Below are positions 43,485 through 53,342 of a stretch of DNA of 64,000 nt, piece by piece. This stretch comes from Burkholderia sp. OK233 (GTDB lineage: Bacteria > Pseudomonadota > Gammaproteobacteria > Burkholderiales > Burkholderiaceae). The stretch is from NCBI RefSeq assembly GCF_900230185.1, contig NZ_OCSR01000002.1:558001-622000 (forward strand), given 5' to 3'. The notes below the pieces were generated by a model. It worked only from the letters and a program-made list of their open reading frames with translations, did no database searches and had not been told where the DNA came from. Within the stretch, counting starts at the first letter, position 1. Each line of letters starts with the position of its first letter. Position numbers and translations under genes: made by a program.

Positions 43485-44498
43485 TTAGTTCCGGATCAAC
43501 GCCTTGACGTCCGCGTAGAGCTGGGCACTGACCTCGACGCCATTTGCTTCGCTTCGAACCCTTGCCTCGAATCGCCGTTGCGATGGTAGCCGCGCTCCCT
43601 GCCCGGCAATCGCGTCGAACATGGCTTCTGCGTACTGGTCACCCTGCGCGCGCTTTCCAGCGGCGAATATGTCAGGATTGAAGGCGAGCACAAGTTCGCC
43701 ATGGCAAGGCGTGGCGCCCACACCTTCGTCGAATTTCTGCGATTCGAGGCTGGTCAGATCCCCGAGCAGAGGGCCAGCAAGCAGTTCGACCATCGCCGAC
43801 AGGGCAGACCCTTTATGGCCACCGAATGTGAGCATTGCGCCTCGCATCGCAGCAGCCGGATCCGTCGTCGGCCGCCCCGCCTCGTCGACGGCCCAGCCAA
43901 GGGGGATTTCCTTTCCTGTCCTTCTGCGCAGCTCGATATCACCTCGAGCGATCGCACTTGTCGCAAAATCGAAAACGAATGGAAACTTGCCCGGCCGAGG
44001 CCACGCAAAGGCGATTGGATTGGTCCCGAACACCGGCTTGGTGCCTCCCGCCGGTGCGACCCAGCTATGACTAGGGGTCATCGCTACAGCGGCGAACCCC
44101 TCGCTCGCGATAGCCTCCACCTCGGGCCAGAGAGCCGAAAAGTGGAAACAGTTGTTGATCGAGAGTGCGGCGATGCCAACGTTCCGAGCCTTTTCAACAA
44201 GAACTTTGCTGCCTAGTTCGAAGGCTAGCTGTGAGTATCCGAATCCGGCGTCGACTCGAACAATCGCGGACGAAAGCTCACTGACCTGAGGCCTCGCGTC
44301 GCCCACGAGCTTGCCTTCCCGAAGAGACCTGACGCAGACAAGCAGACGGTAAATCCCGTGCGAGTGACACTCGTCCCGTTGACCTGCCGTAATCACCCGC
44401 GCGATCGCGCGAGCGTGATCTTCGGCCATGCCATTGGACGTGAGTACCCGCATGGACAACGCGTTCACTTCTTCGAGAGACAGACGGATTTTTTCCAT
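43485..44498 (-). CDS. Pyrroline-2-carboxylate / piperideine-2-carboxylate reductase (malate/lactate dehydrogenase-2 family)
   Basis: A 337-residue NAD(P)-dependent reductase of the Ldh_2/DpkA family. Family features: HSHGIYRL near residue 45 (active-site His region), GYSQLAFELGSKVLVEKA, NNCFHFSALWPEVE, GTNPIAFAWPRPGKFPFVFD and FGGHKGSALSAMVELL. In hydroxyproline clusters this enzyme reduces pyrroline-2-carboxylate, made by the aconitase-X dehydratase, to L-proline. The start ATG 44498 has AAGG 7 bp upstream; a TTG six bases earlier is less likely. Operator i lies 13 bp upstream, which should give tight control. Confidence 0.87.
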   Translation of the reverse strand: MEKIRLSLEEVNALSMRVLTSNGMAEDHARAIARVITAGQRDECHSHGIYRLLVCVRSLREGKLVGDARPQVSELSSAIVRVDAGFGYSQLAFELGSKVLVEKARNVGIAALSINNCFHFSALWPEVEAIASEGFAAVAMTPSHSWVAPAGGTKPVFGTNPIAFAWPRPGKFPFVFDFATSAIARGDIELRRRTGKEIPLGWAVDEAGRPTTDPAAAMRGAMLTFGGHKGSALSAMVELLAGPLLGDLTSLESQKFDEGVGATPCHGELVLAFNPDIFAAGKRAQGDQYAEAMFDAIAGQGARLPSQRRFEARVRSEANGVEVSAQLYADVKALIRN

Positions 44499-44510
44499 AC
44501 TCAAACCTTT

Positions 44511-44520
44511 TTGGATACAA
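44511..44520. promoter_or_regulatory. GntR operator i
   Basis: TTGGATACAA (minus strand TTGTATCCAA), 13 bp before the reductase gene and 78 bp before the divergent intron-containing gene. Confidence 0.75.
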
Positions 44521-44597
44521 TATTCAAGTACCGAGAATAATCGGTGTGGCTATCGCCGTCAAACGAAGACACTTGGCGAGCGCCCAAGGACCATCAT

Positions 44598-45915
44598 ATG
44601 AATACAGTATGGGTGCGACGTGGAAGTCGCATAAGAGATTGTTTCAGCTGGCCTCGGCCAGCGAGGAAACCGGCTGTTCCGTCAGCCGTACCCTACCGGC
44701 GCATGCGATCTCGGTAACGAGTTGGTATGAAGCCGCCGGGACAATGTAACCTGCACGAATGTGCGGCATCAACCCCGTGAGGGCGAGGTGCTTTCTATCA
44801 GCATCAGATGGATAAGGTGCTAGGGTGAGCAGTATGGTTAGTAAAAGCGAACCACCGGTAAACGTCGTAATATCTGATAAGCCAAAGATGCTGTGAGGCT
44901 TAAGCCAAAAGGCATGCAATCGGTTATCCCCTTCCATACTGGGGCTACACGGACTGCGGATTGCCGGCGAATAGGTGGAACCTAACCTGCTTTTGTCTCT
45001 TGTGCGGAACACGGTAAGTCCGATTCTCTGCCAGATGGCTTAGCGATGGCAGGTGACCCGCGAGGGAAACTGTTGGAGAAGCGGATATGAGAACGCGGAG
45101 CAAGCGAACGACGGCCTGTAATGGGTCGTATAGGGGTTCAAGATTTGCCCCGATCCGAAAGGGTGCAGACTTCCGCGTGGTGCAGCTGTCACAAGTACAC
45201 GTTTGAAATTCGTCGGCGGGCAGCTTGAGAGAGACCGGCAGGTTGCGGTTCAGCGTCCGCGTCCCAGCGATGGGATGGATTAATAATGTGAGGCTTGTGA
45301 AGGGCTTGAGCAGGATGGTCAAGACCGGCGTCGGCGAGACGCTTCACGCTGTGCTCGAGCCGTATGCGGGGAAAGCTCGCACGTACGGTTCCTCGGGGGC
45401 CGCGTTTCCGCAAGGAGACGCGGCTACCCAATATCGTCGACGGAACCTACCTCGCGGCCGCCCTGAGCGAAGGCGTATCCATCGAGATGATCGCGAACAT
45501 GGAGCGGGAACTGGTCGCGGCGCAAGGCGCCCCCATGAAGCGCTCGTTATATTTCGATCTGTCTCGCGACGTCGATCAGGATCTGGCGGGCCCACTGTTC
45601 AGTGGTCTGCGATCGAACAGACTGCGAACCCCGTTTGATGTGCGTCTGGTTCCTCTACCAGTGGCGGCGAACGAGGCGACCTGCTGCGACGCTCGCAGGC
45701 TGCTCGCAGTCGAAACGGCGGTTGAAGCCATACGGTTTGCCGCAGAAAGTGATTGTGATCGTCTTGTCCTGACTGCTGCAGACGCGGCATTAGAGCCGGC
45801 AATTGCGGCTGTCCGGCTCCGGTATTCGAAAGAACTTTGGCTCAACATTGCACACCGCGAACGCGCGAGGGTACTGGAATCATTCGCGGACAGAGTGTTA
45901 TGGCTCGACAGTTGA
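44598..45915 (+). CDS. NYN/PIN-like nuclease gene split by a group II intron (exons 44598-44612 and 45433-45915)
   Basis: Exon 1 has AAGGA at a 6-bp distance from ATG 44598 and encodes MNTVW; exon 2 continues in frame as IVDGTYLAAALSEGVS. Joined, they give a 165-residue protein whose first strand, VWIVDGTYL, is complete only after splicing. Three Asp stand at the positions expected of a NYN/PIN metal site: Asp8 (IVDGTYL), Asp91 (CCDARRLLAVET) and Asp122 (LVLTAADAALEP). Proteins of this type are single-domain RNases, often linked to RNA processing or stress. Unspliced, the reading frame ends inside the intron. It is divergent from the reductase gene at 44498. The family call rests on motif reading only. 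Confidence 0.7.
44613..45432 (+). mobile_element. ORF-less group II intron, 820 nt
   Basis: The 5' end GTGCG (44613) matches the group II start consensus. Its 7-nt upstream exon AGTATGG (44606-44612, IBS1) is fully complementary to CCATACT at 44934-44940 (EBS1). Domain V is at 45357-45391. Domain VI follows: arms GCCGCG...CGCGGC near 45399-45424, then A45426, 7 nt from the 3' end, as branch point; the intron ends AT (45432), obeying the AY rule. The T before EBS1 (44933) can pair with the first exon-2 base A45433. There is no room for a reverse transcriptase (domain IV is short), so splicing or mobility would need a maturase from another intron. Confidence 0.85.
45357..45391 (+). ncRNA. Group II intron domain V
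   Basis: A 35-nt hairpin, 5' arm GAGCCGTATGCG, loop region GGGAAAG, 3' arm CTCGCACGTACGGTTC. The catalytic AGC triad is at 45358-45360 and the ACGTACGGTTC end is the invariant part of bacterial domain V. Confidence 0.92.
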
Positions 45916-46028
45916 CAGTACTGTCAATGATCAAACCGTCCCGATGACAATTCCCAGCCTTATTTTCACCTGTCTCCGCCGCGTCGGCCAGGACGCTCTA
46001 TGGCGCACACGATGTAAGGGACCTTTTG

Positions 46029-46502
46029 TTAATCCGTCGCCCCCAGGTAAGCGGCTTTCAGCGCGGCGACGTCGAACTTCACCATTTTCATCATGGCCTG
46101 AGCGACACGCCCTGCCTTTACCGGATCGGGGTCAGCCATCATCCTGATGAGATCAGTTGGAACGATCTGCCATGAGACGCCGAAGCGGTCTTTCAGCCAC
46201 CCGCACGCCTCGGGCGAACCGCCGCCCTCGAGAAAAGCATTCCAGTAGCGGTCAACTTCTGCCTGATCGGCACAGTCGACCATAAGCGATATCGCGTGGT
46301 TGAACGGGTCGCCCCCGCCGGAGTTCATGGCAATGAAGGGCTGCCCAAAGAGAACAAATTCGACCATCTTCGTGGAACCGGCGGCCGGTACCGGTGTAAC
46401 CCGATTGACGCGCGAGTCCGGAAAGATACTCGCATAGAAAGCTGCGGCCTCCTCAGCTTGCCCGGAATACCAAAGAAATGGCGTGATCTTTTGAATCGTC
46501 AT
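46029..46502 (-). CDS. VOC-family protein (PhnB-like)
   Basis: A 157-residue protein of the glyoxalase/vicinal-oxygen-chelate fold, PhnB-like subgroup often annotated as 3-demethylubiquinone methyltransferase-like. Markers: KITPFLWYSGQAEEAAAFYASIF, KMVEFVLFGQPFIAMNSGG, and DRFGVSWQIVPTDL near the C-terminal half. The start at 46502 has AGGAG 8 bp upstream. Real activity is unknown; the methyltransferase label is almost certainly wrong. Convergent with the intron-containing gene. Confidence 0.85.
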   Translation of the reverse strand: MTIQKITPFLWYSGQAEEAAAFYASIFPDSRVNRVTPVPAAGSTKMVEFVLFGQPFIAMNSGGGDPFNHAISLMVDCADQAEVDRYWNAFLEGGGSPEACGWLKDRFGVSWQIVPTDLIRMMADPDPVKAGRVAQAMMKMVKFDVAALKAAYLGATD

Positions 46503-46626
46503 GGCAAATCTCCTGTCAGTGGTGGCTGAATGCGGAGGTAAGCCGCATTCAGCCATTGAGACGACGAAGGAAGACTATCAAAATCGACACGCCGCGAAGA
46601 AAAATTTCACTTTTTACCGGCTTCGA

Positions 46627-47484
46627 TCACAGCAACGGCAGCGTCAGCCTGATGTGCTCCGCGAATACCGTGATCAGATGGGCGGGACGCTCCCGCTCGA
46701 ACTTCAGGGTAATGCCAACGGTGGGCAGGGATGGAAGCGCCGGATCCCCGTTGAGTATGCAGAGATCCGGGGGAACTGCAGTCTGTGTGATAACGGCAAC
46801 GGCCTGCCCCGAGCGGACCAGGGCCGTCAGACCGGCAAGACTGCTGCTCGCATAGGCGATGCGGTAAGCCCTGCCCGCACGTTGCAACGCTTCGCAGGCC
46901 GCCACATGGTCGAGCGTGTCGGGATCGGAAACTGCCAGCGGCAAGGGGTCGAAGTGCGCGGAATCCAGTCCCGGATAACCAACCCAGACTAGCGGTTCGC
47001 GGCGAATGATGTCGTCATTCGCCACGTCGTCCGGCAACGAGATCAGGGCAAGGTCCAGCGCATGCATCTCCAGTTGTTCGAGCAATCGTGGGGTCGGGGC
47101 GCACATGACCTCCACCAGGGCATGCGGGTGCTGGCTCGAGAACTGGCGCAGCAAATGCGGCAGGAAAACGGCGGCGTAGTCGTCCGGGCAGCCGAAGCGG
47201 ATCGTCCCCGACAGCCCTTTGCCGGACAGATCGGCCATCGCCTCGTCGTGCAGCCGCAGAATGCGTTGGGCATGAATCAGCAGGCGCTCGCCGGGATTGG
47301 TCAGCACCACCCCTCGCCCCGTGCGCTGGAACAGCGGCTGATCGACGATTTCTTCGAGGCGCTTCATCTGCTGACTCAGCGCAGACTGGGTCCGGCCGAT
47401 CCGGTTGGCCGCGCGACTGAGCGCCCGGACTTCGGCAATGACGGTAAACGAACGCAACAGATCAATTTCCAGGGAAAGACTCAA
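46627..47484 (-). CDS. dgdR: LysR-type regulator of dialkylglycine decarboxylase
   Basis: A 285-residue LysR protein. The helix-turn-helix region is SLEIDLLRSFTVIAEVRALSRAANRIGRTQSALSQQ (read in two segments), and the C-terminal part is the co-inducer domain. It diverges from dgdA with a 105-bp gap, exactly the arrangement of the Burkholderia cepacia dgdR-dgdA locus, where the LysR protein represses dgdA until dialkylglycines such as 2-methylalanine are present. The symbol rests on context. Confidence 0.85.
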   Translation of the reverse strand: MSLSLEIDLLRSFTVIAEVRALSRAANRIGRTQSALSQQMKRLEEIVDQPLFQRTGRGVVLTNPGERLLIHAQRILRLHDEAMADLSGKGLSGTIRFGCPDDYAAVFLPHLLRQFSSQHPHALVEVMCAPTPRLLEQLEMHALDLALISLPDDVANDDIIRREPLVWVGYPGLDSAHFDPLPLAVSDPDTLDHVAACEALQRAGRAYRIAYASSSLAGLTALVRSGQAVAVITQTAVPPDLCILNGDPALPSLPTVGITLKFERERPAHLITVFAEHIRLTLPLL

Positions 47485-47550
47485 GGTATAAGCCCCGCTT
47501 CTATCTTCGATAAGAACTATTCGATTCTATGAAAGCAGAGAGCCATCTAG

Positions 47551-48891
<1,341 letters not shown>

Positions 48892-48949
48892 TCACTTCGA
48901 CGTTCATAACAGACGACCGGAAACGATATGTAATGCTCACTCTTTCAAG

Positions 48950-49831
48950 TCACCCTGCCACAGCCTTGACGAACTCATCCAGCACAGGATTGACCGTGTC
49001 GGTTCGCCAGACAAACTCGACCGGATAAGACAGAGTCAGGTCCGCGTGATCCATCAGCACAACCTGATTCGGGCAACTATAAATGGATGCCTCAGGAACG
49101 ATCGCGTACCCCATGCCCGCCGCCACCAGGCCGAGTATCGTCGATACGTCGCCACCGATAGGCACGATACGCGGCGAAAACCCTGCAAGCTGGCATTGAT
49201 AAATCAGAAAATCGTAGTACGCCGGTGCCACTTCCCTTGCGAACCACATGCATGGCTCGTCCTTGAGGTCGGCTAACCGCTCCGGTATAGCGGGCGCAGA
49301 CCCGTCGCTGGGGCGCGGCATTGCGAGCTTGAGACGGCAGTCGAACAGATGGCACGCGGAGAAAGTCGGATCGCGCGGGTCGCGCCACGCGAGAAATCCG
49401 CCGTCGAGGCTGCCATCCGAAATCCGCGCCAACTGCTTCGCTGCCAGCGCCGGTTCGAGCATGATCGTGACATCGGGATGAGTGATCTTGAAGTCACGAA
49501 CCGGCTTCAGCGTCGCGGGATGCCAGCTATAGTTCGGCGCGAGTCCGATTCTCAACGCACCCGATTGGCCTCTCGCAATGCGCACGAACAAGTCGCGCGC
49601 CGCTTCCACATCGTTCAATACGCGTCTCGCATCGATGGCGAACTGCGCGCCCGGCGTGGTCAGTTGCACGCCCTTGGCGTTGCGATGAAACAGGTCGCTG
49701 CCCAGTTCCTCTTCAAGATCGCGGATCTGCCGACTCAATGCCGGCTGAACAATGTGGAGTCGTCGCGCGGCCTCCGCTACGCTGCCGCAATCCGCTACGG
49801 CAAGAAAATATCGAAGGTGTCGGAGTTCCAT
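48950..49831 (-). CDS. LysR-family regulator
   Basis: A 293-residue LysR protein (MELRHLRYFLAVADCGSVAEAARRLH, with recognition helix HIVQPALSRQIRDLE). It diverges from the transporter gene at 49955 with a 123-bp gap, so it probably controls the transporter and the M20 hydrolase. Effector unknown, possibly the hydrolase substrate. Confidence 0.9.
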   Translation of the reverse strand: MELRHLRYFLAVADCGSVAEAARRLHIVQPALSRQIRDLEEELGSDLFHRNAKGVQLTTPGAQFAIDARRVLNDVEAARDLFVRIARGQSGALRIGLAPNYSWHPATLKPVRDFKITHPDVTIMLEPALAAKQLARISDGSLDGGFLAWRDPRDPTFSACHLFDCRLKLAMPRPSDGSAPAIPERLADLKDEPCMWFAREVAPAYYDFLIYQCQLAGFSPRIVPIGGDVSTILGLVAAGMGYAIVPEASIYSCPNQVVLMDHADLTLSYPVEFVWRTDTVNPVLDEFVKAVAG

Positions 49832-49954
49832 GTCTTATCGGGTTGGGCATGCCTATGCTTCAAAAGTATAGCTGCCATTTTTGAAGAGTATGCGTGCCGC
49901 GGCACGCCTCGCGCTTAGTGTACTGACACGCATAACTACACGTGAGCAGACAAA

Positions 49955-51274
49955 ATGGCGAGTGTGAAAGCGGTCGGTCATCGACCAGACATGGTGGCTG
50001 CGCCCAGCCGGCGCGCGGTTGCAGCGGCATCGGTGGGTAACGTTCTTGAGATTTACGATTTCATTGCCTACGGCATTTTCGCGGTTCCCATATCCCGGAC
50101 GTTTTTCCCCGCCAGTTCCGACTTCGCCGCGCTGATCCTGACGTTCATCACTTTCGCGGTGGGCTTCCTCGTGAGGCCGGTGGGCGCGCTCGTACTCGGC
50201 CGATACGCGGACCGCGCGGGTCGCAAGAAGGCTTTGAGCCTCACACTGCTGCTCATGGCTGCCGGTACCGTTGTGCCAGCCGTGTGCCCGTCGTTCGCGA
50301 GCATTGGCATTGCCGCACCGCTTGTTATCGTGCTTGGCAGATTGATCCAGGGCTTTTCGGCGGGCGGCGAGATCGGCGGCACGGTAGCGATGCTCGTCGA
50401 GAACGCGCCACCTTCGCGTAAAGGGCTATTCGGCTCCTTCCAGCAAATGTCGCAAGGCGGCGGCACGTTGATCGCCGGATTCGTCGGGCTGGCGCTAACG
50501 AGCCTCTTCACCCAGGAGCAGATCTTCGGCGGCGCATGGCGTCTGGCGTTCGCCTTCGGCTTGTTGATCGGTCCGGTCGGCTGGTACATCCGGCGCTCTG
50601 TCGATGAAACACCGGTCTTCGAGCAATCTCAGCGTTTGCCGCGCCGAGCCCTGTGGACGCAATTGGTCGAATACCGGAGCCAGGTAGCAACCGGCGTGGC
50701 AATCATGGTGTTCTGGACGATCGCCACCTACGTTTCGAATTACTTCACGACCTACGCTGTTCGCGAGGTTCATCTAAGCCTCTTTGACAGCTATGTCGGA
50801 CAGGTCAGCTATGGCATGGCGATGATGACGATGTGTCCCATCATCGGTCATCTGTCGGACCGGATCGGCACCCGTACACCCATGCTGCTCGGTGCCGCGC
50901 TTACGGCAATCGCCGCCTATCCGCTGTTCGTGCTGCTTTCCCATTACCCCGGACTCGCCACGCTCGTGGTGGTGCAGGTCACCATCGCGATCCTGCTTGC
51001 CTGCTACGCGGCTTGTGCATCGAGCGTGCTCGGCGACGTCTTCCCGACGGAATTTCGCGCAACGGGTGTCGGTTTTGCTTATGCGATCGGCGTGACGGTG
51101 TTTGGCGGCTTTACGCCAGTCGCGGTTACTACGTTGATCGGTTTCACCGGCGATCGCCTTGTGATCGGGTACTACCTCGCGGCCGCAGCGTTGATCAGCT
51201 GCGTGCCAGTGCTGTTTATGGCCAAAGGCAAAGGCAATCCGGAACCGGACACCGTCCAGGTCCAGCTCGAGTGA
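49955..51274 (+). CDS. MHS-family MFS transporter
   Basis: A 439-residue proton symporter of the metabolite:H+ symporter family (relatives: KgtP, ShiA, ProP). Signatures: VGNVLEIYDFIAYGIFAVPI (helix 1), FLVRPVGALVLGRYADRAGRKKAL (loop 2-3 motif), RLIQGFSAGGEIGGTVAMLVE (helix 4) and RRSVDETPVFEQ. All 12 helices are present, giving a useful comparison for the deleted relative at 42604. It likely imports an N-acyl amino acid or related acid that the downstream M20 hydrolase then cleaves. Confidence 0.9.
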   Translation: MASVKAVGHRPDMVAAPSRRAVAAASVGNVLEIYDFIAYGIFAVPISRTFFPASSDFAALILTFITFAVGFLVRPVGALVLGRYADRAGRKKALSLTLLLMAAGTVVPAVCPSFASIGIAAPLVIVLGRLIQGFSAGGEIGGTVAMLVENAPPSRKGLFGSFQQMSQGGGTLIAGFVGLALTSLFTQEQIFGGAWRLAFAFGLLIGPVGWYIRRSVDETPVFEQSQRLPRRALWTQLVEYRSQVATGVAIMVFWTIATYVSNYFTTYAVREVHLSLFDSYVGQVSYGMAMMTMCPIIGHLSDRIGTRTPMLLGAALTAIAAYPLFVLLSHYPGLATLVVVQVTIAILLACYAACASSVLGDVFPTEFRATGVGFAYAIGVTVFGGFTPVAVTTLIGFTGDRLVIGYYLAAAALISCVPVLFMAKGKGNPEPDTVQVQLE

Positions 51275-51291
51275 TTGCATCGTCCAGTCGC

Positions 51292-52530
51292 ATGCCCCAA
51301 AACCAGATCTCACCAAAACTGAAAATGATTTACGACAAATCGATTATCGCCTTCGAACCCGAACTGATCCGTATCCGGCGACATCTCCACGCGAATCCCG
51401 AGCTCCGTTTCGAAGAACAGCGGACGTCCGACTATATCGCCAGTCTTCTTGACGACTGGGGAATACCGGTCGTTCGAGGGATCGGCGGGCATGGACTTGT
51501 CGGTGTTCTGCGTCACGGAAAGAGCGAGCGCTCCGTTGGTTTGCGCGCTGACATGGATGCGCTGCCGATGCACGAAGCGAACACGTTCGCGCACGCGTCG
51601 CGTTACGCGGGCAAGATGCACGCGTGTGGCCACGATGGACATACCGCCATGCTGCTCGGCGCAGCGCGCTATCTTTCGCAGCATCGACATTTCGACGGCA
51701 CTGTAAACTTCATCTTTCAGCCCGCAGAGGAAGGCGGCTGCGGCGCGCGTCTGATGATCGAGGACGGCCTGTTCAACCGATGCCCAATGGACGCCGTCTT
51801 TGGCGTTCACAACTGGCCGGGCATGCCCGCGGGCAACTTCGGCATCCGTCCGGGTGGATTGATGGCATCGAGCAACACGTTCGAAGTGCACATAAATGGA
51901 CGCGGCTCGCATGCCGGGCAGCCGCATCGCAGTGCTGATCCTGTCATGGTCGCTGTCCAGATCGCGCAAGCCTGGCAGACGATCGTGTCGCGCAACGTCG
52001 ATCCAAACGAGTCGGCCGTGTTGTCAGTCACGCAGATCCACGCAGGCAGCGCGGTGAACATCATCCCTGAGCAGGCCATGCTCAACGGCACAGTACGCAG
52101 TTTCAGCGCCGATGTGCTCGACATGATAGAAAGCCGCATGCGCACAGTGGCGGAAGGTATCGCCGCTGCGTTCGATATCGAGCTCACGTTCAATTTCACG
52201 CGCATCTACCCGGCGCTTGTCAATCACGCGGCCGAAGCCGCGCTCGCTGGCAACGTCATGCGCGACCTGGTAGGCGCCGCGAACGTGGACGAAAACGTGG
52301 AGCGCACCATGACGTCGGAGGATTTCGCGTTCTATATGCTGCACAAACCGGGCGCCTATGCGTTCATCGGCAATGGCGACGGCTCGGCGCGCTTGCCCGG
52401 ACAAGCGGGCGGCCTGTGCCAGTTGCACAGTGCGAGCTATGACTTCAATGACGCGCTGCTGCCTCTCGGCACGTCGTACTGGGTCGCGCTTGCGCACGCC
52501 TATCTCGACCATCCGGGCGCAAAGGCATAA
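51292..52530 (+). CDS. M20-family amidohydrolase (hippurate hydrolase / IAA-amino acid hydrolase type)
   Basis: A 412-residue zinc or manganese amidohydrolase. Metal ligands and catalytic residues stand in GLRADMDALPM, HACGHDGHTAM, FQPAEEGGCGA and TSEDFAFYM; the lid domain holds FEVHINGRGSHAGQPHRSADPV. No signal peptide, so cytoplasmic. It removes acyl groups from N-acyl amino acids in the known relatives. The start ATG 51292 lies 17 bp after the transporter stop; a GTG at 51271 overlapping that stop, and ATG 51325, are alternatives. Followed by a terminator at 52721. Confidence 0.88.
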   Translation: MPQNQISPKLKMIYDKSIIAFEPELIRIRRHLHANPELRFEEQRTSDYIASLLDDWGIPVVRGIGGHGLVGVLRHGKSERSVGLRADMDALPMHEANTFAHASRYAGKMHACGHDGHTAMLLGAARYLSQHRHFDGTVNFIFQPAEEGGCGARLMIEDGLFNRCPMDAVFGVHNWPGMPAGNFGIRPGGLMASSNTFEVHINGRGSHAGQPHRSADPVMVAVQIAQAWQTIVSRNVDPNESAVLSVTQIHAGSAVNIIPEQAMLNGTVRSFSADVLDMIESRMRTVAEGIAAAFDIELTFNFTRIYPALVNHAAEAALAGNVMRDLVGAANVDENVERTMTSEDFAFYMLHKPGAYAFIGNGDGSARLPGQAGGLCQLHSASYDFNDALLPLGTSYWVALAHAYLDHPGAKA

Positions 52531-52720
52531 GCAAGCTCAACGGAAAACGAACTGTCGGCTTGACCCAACACACATGTGTTGACACGCGTTCCAATTGCAA
52601 AGAAACTTGACGCCATGCTGACGCTAAACCTCTTCTCCTTCGCGTTTCAACGCCACATGGCAGTCCGTTCGGGCATGCCATCGGAGGCCAATGCGCGTTA
52701 GATAAGCAGGAACGCAGCTC

Positions 52721-52756
52721 AAAGGCCTCGCCGAAAATACGGATGAGGCCTTTTTT
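52721..52756 (+). terminator. Rho-independent terminator
   Basis: A 9-bp stem AAAGGCCTC/GAGGCCTTT with a 15-nt loop and a run of eight T residues; ends the transporter-hydrolase unit. Confidence 0.88.
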
Positions 52757-52799
52757 GTTTGTGGCGTCTCCGTGATCGGCATCACCAGCGGAGATGACC

Positions 52800-53201
52800 A
52801 TGGACGAAAGAAGCCCAAAGTTGGCCCCATCCGGCTTGCCTGCAACCGACGATTGCAGCCAAGACCGCGTGGCAAGTACTGCGATCTACCCAACCCGGGG
52901 CCCGATGTCGGCAATGCGTTGGGAAACCACCGCCGAATGGCACGATAGCGGATGCGATGCACTTATTCGCTTCGCCCGGATGTTGTACCCATACGAGTAC
53001 TGGAATCTTCCGATGCAGGAAGGCCACTTCGGCCGGCCGGTCATTTCGATGATTTCAGAGGATGACCCACCGACAACGACAGGGCCACCCCTCCTCGGCA
53101 TTCTTGCGACTGCGGGTCGTTTGTGGCGGCTCGCGACCCGCAGGGCGCGGGCTACCGGGAGAGCCACATCTGCGCTTTTCGGCAAGCGGTCGCAGGATTG
53201 A
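52800..53201 (+). CDS. Hypothetical protein, weakly supported
   Basis: A 133-residue open frame with GGAG 7 bp before ATG 52800. The sequence MDERSPKLAPSGLPATDDCS ... WETTAEWHDSGCDALIRFAR ... YEYWNLPMQEGHFGRPVI has no family I recognise and no signal peptide or membrane helix. The C-terminal third is Arg-rich (TRRARATGRATSALFG). It may be a real small gene or a chance frame in a high-GC stretch; an overlapping frame on the other strand (52886-53260) is no better. Confidence 0.3.
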   Translation: MDERSPKLAPSGLPATDDCSQDRVASTAIYPTRGPMSAMRWETTAEWHDSGCDALIRFARMLYPYEYWNLPMQEGHFGRPVISMISEDDPPTTTGPPLLGILATAGRLWRLATRRARATGRATSALFGKRSQD

Positions 53202-53342
53202 CTAACGTCTTGATGTTTCGCGCGACGGTGCTGCGCTGTCGCGCGGAACTTCATCAACAAAGCTCTTGACTTGACCGTCCAACGTCACAGAGTGACAAAG
53301 CAGTTCTCACGCAGCCTGATCTGCTCACTCGCGACCCGGCTC

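Noticed and set aside
45364-45429. ATG 45364 as start of the NYN-like gene
   Set aside because: It falls inside group II domain V, gives an Arg-rich N-terminus unlike the fold, and has no ribosome-binding site.
44613-45432. Interpretation as a transposon remnant or simple intergenic DNA
   Set aside because: Domain V, the GTGCG/AT ends and the EBS1-IBS1 complement are specific for a group II intron; no terminal inverted repeats or transposase are present.
45430-45432. Intron 3' end at 45429 (exon starting AAT)
   Set aside because: This would end the intron in CC, against the AY rule, and put the bulged A only 4 nt from the end; 45432 satisfies both and keeps the frame.
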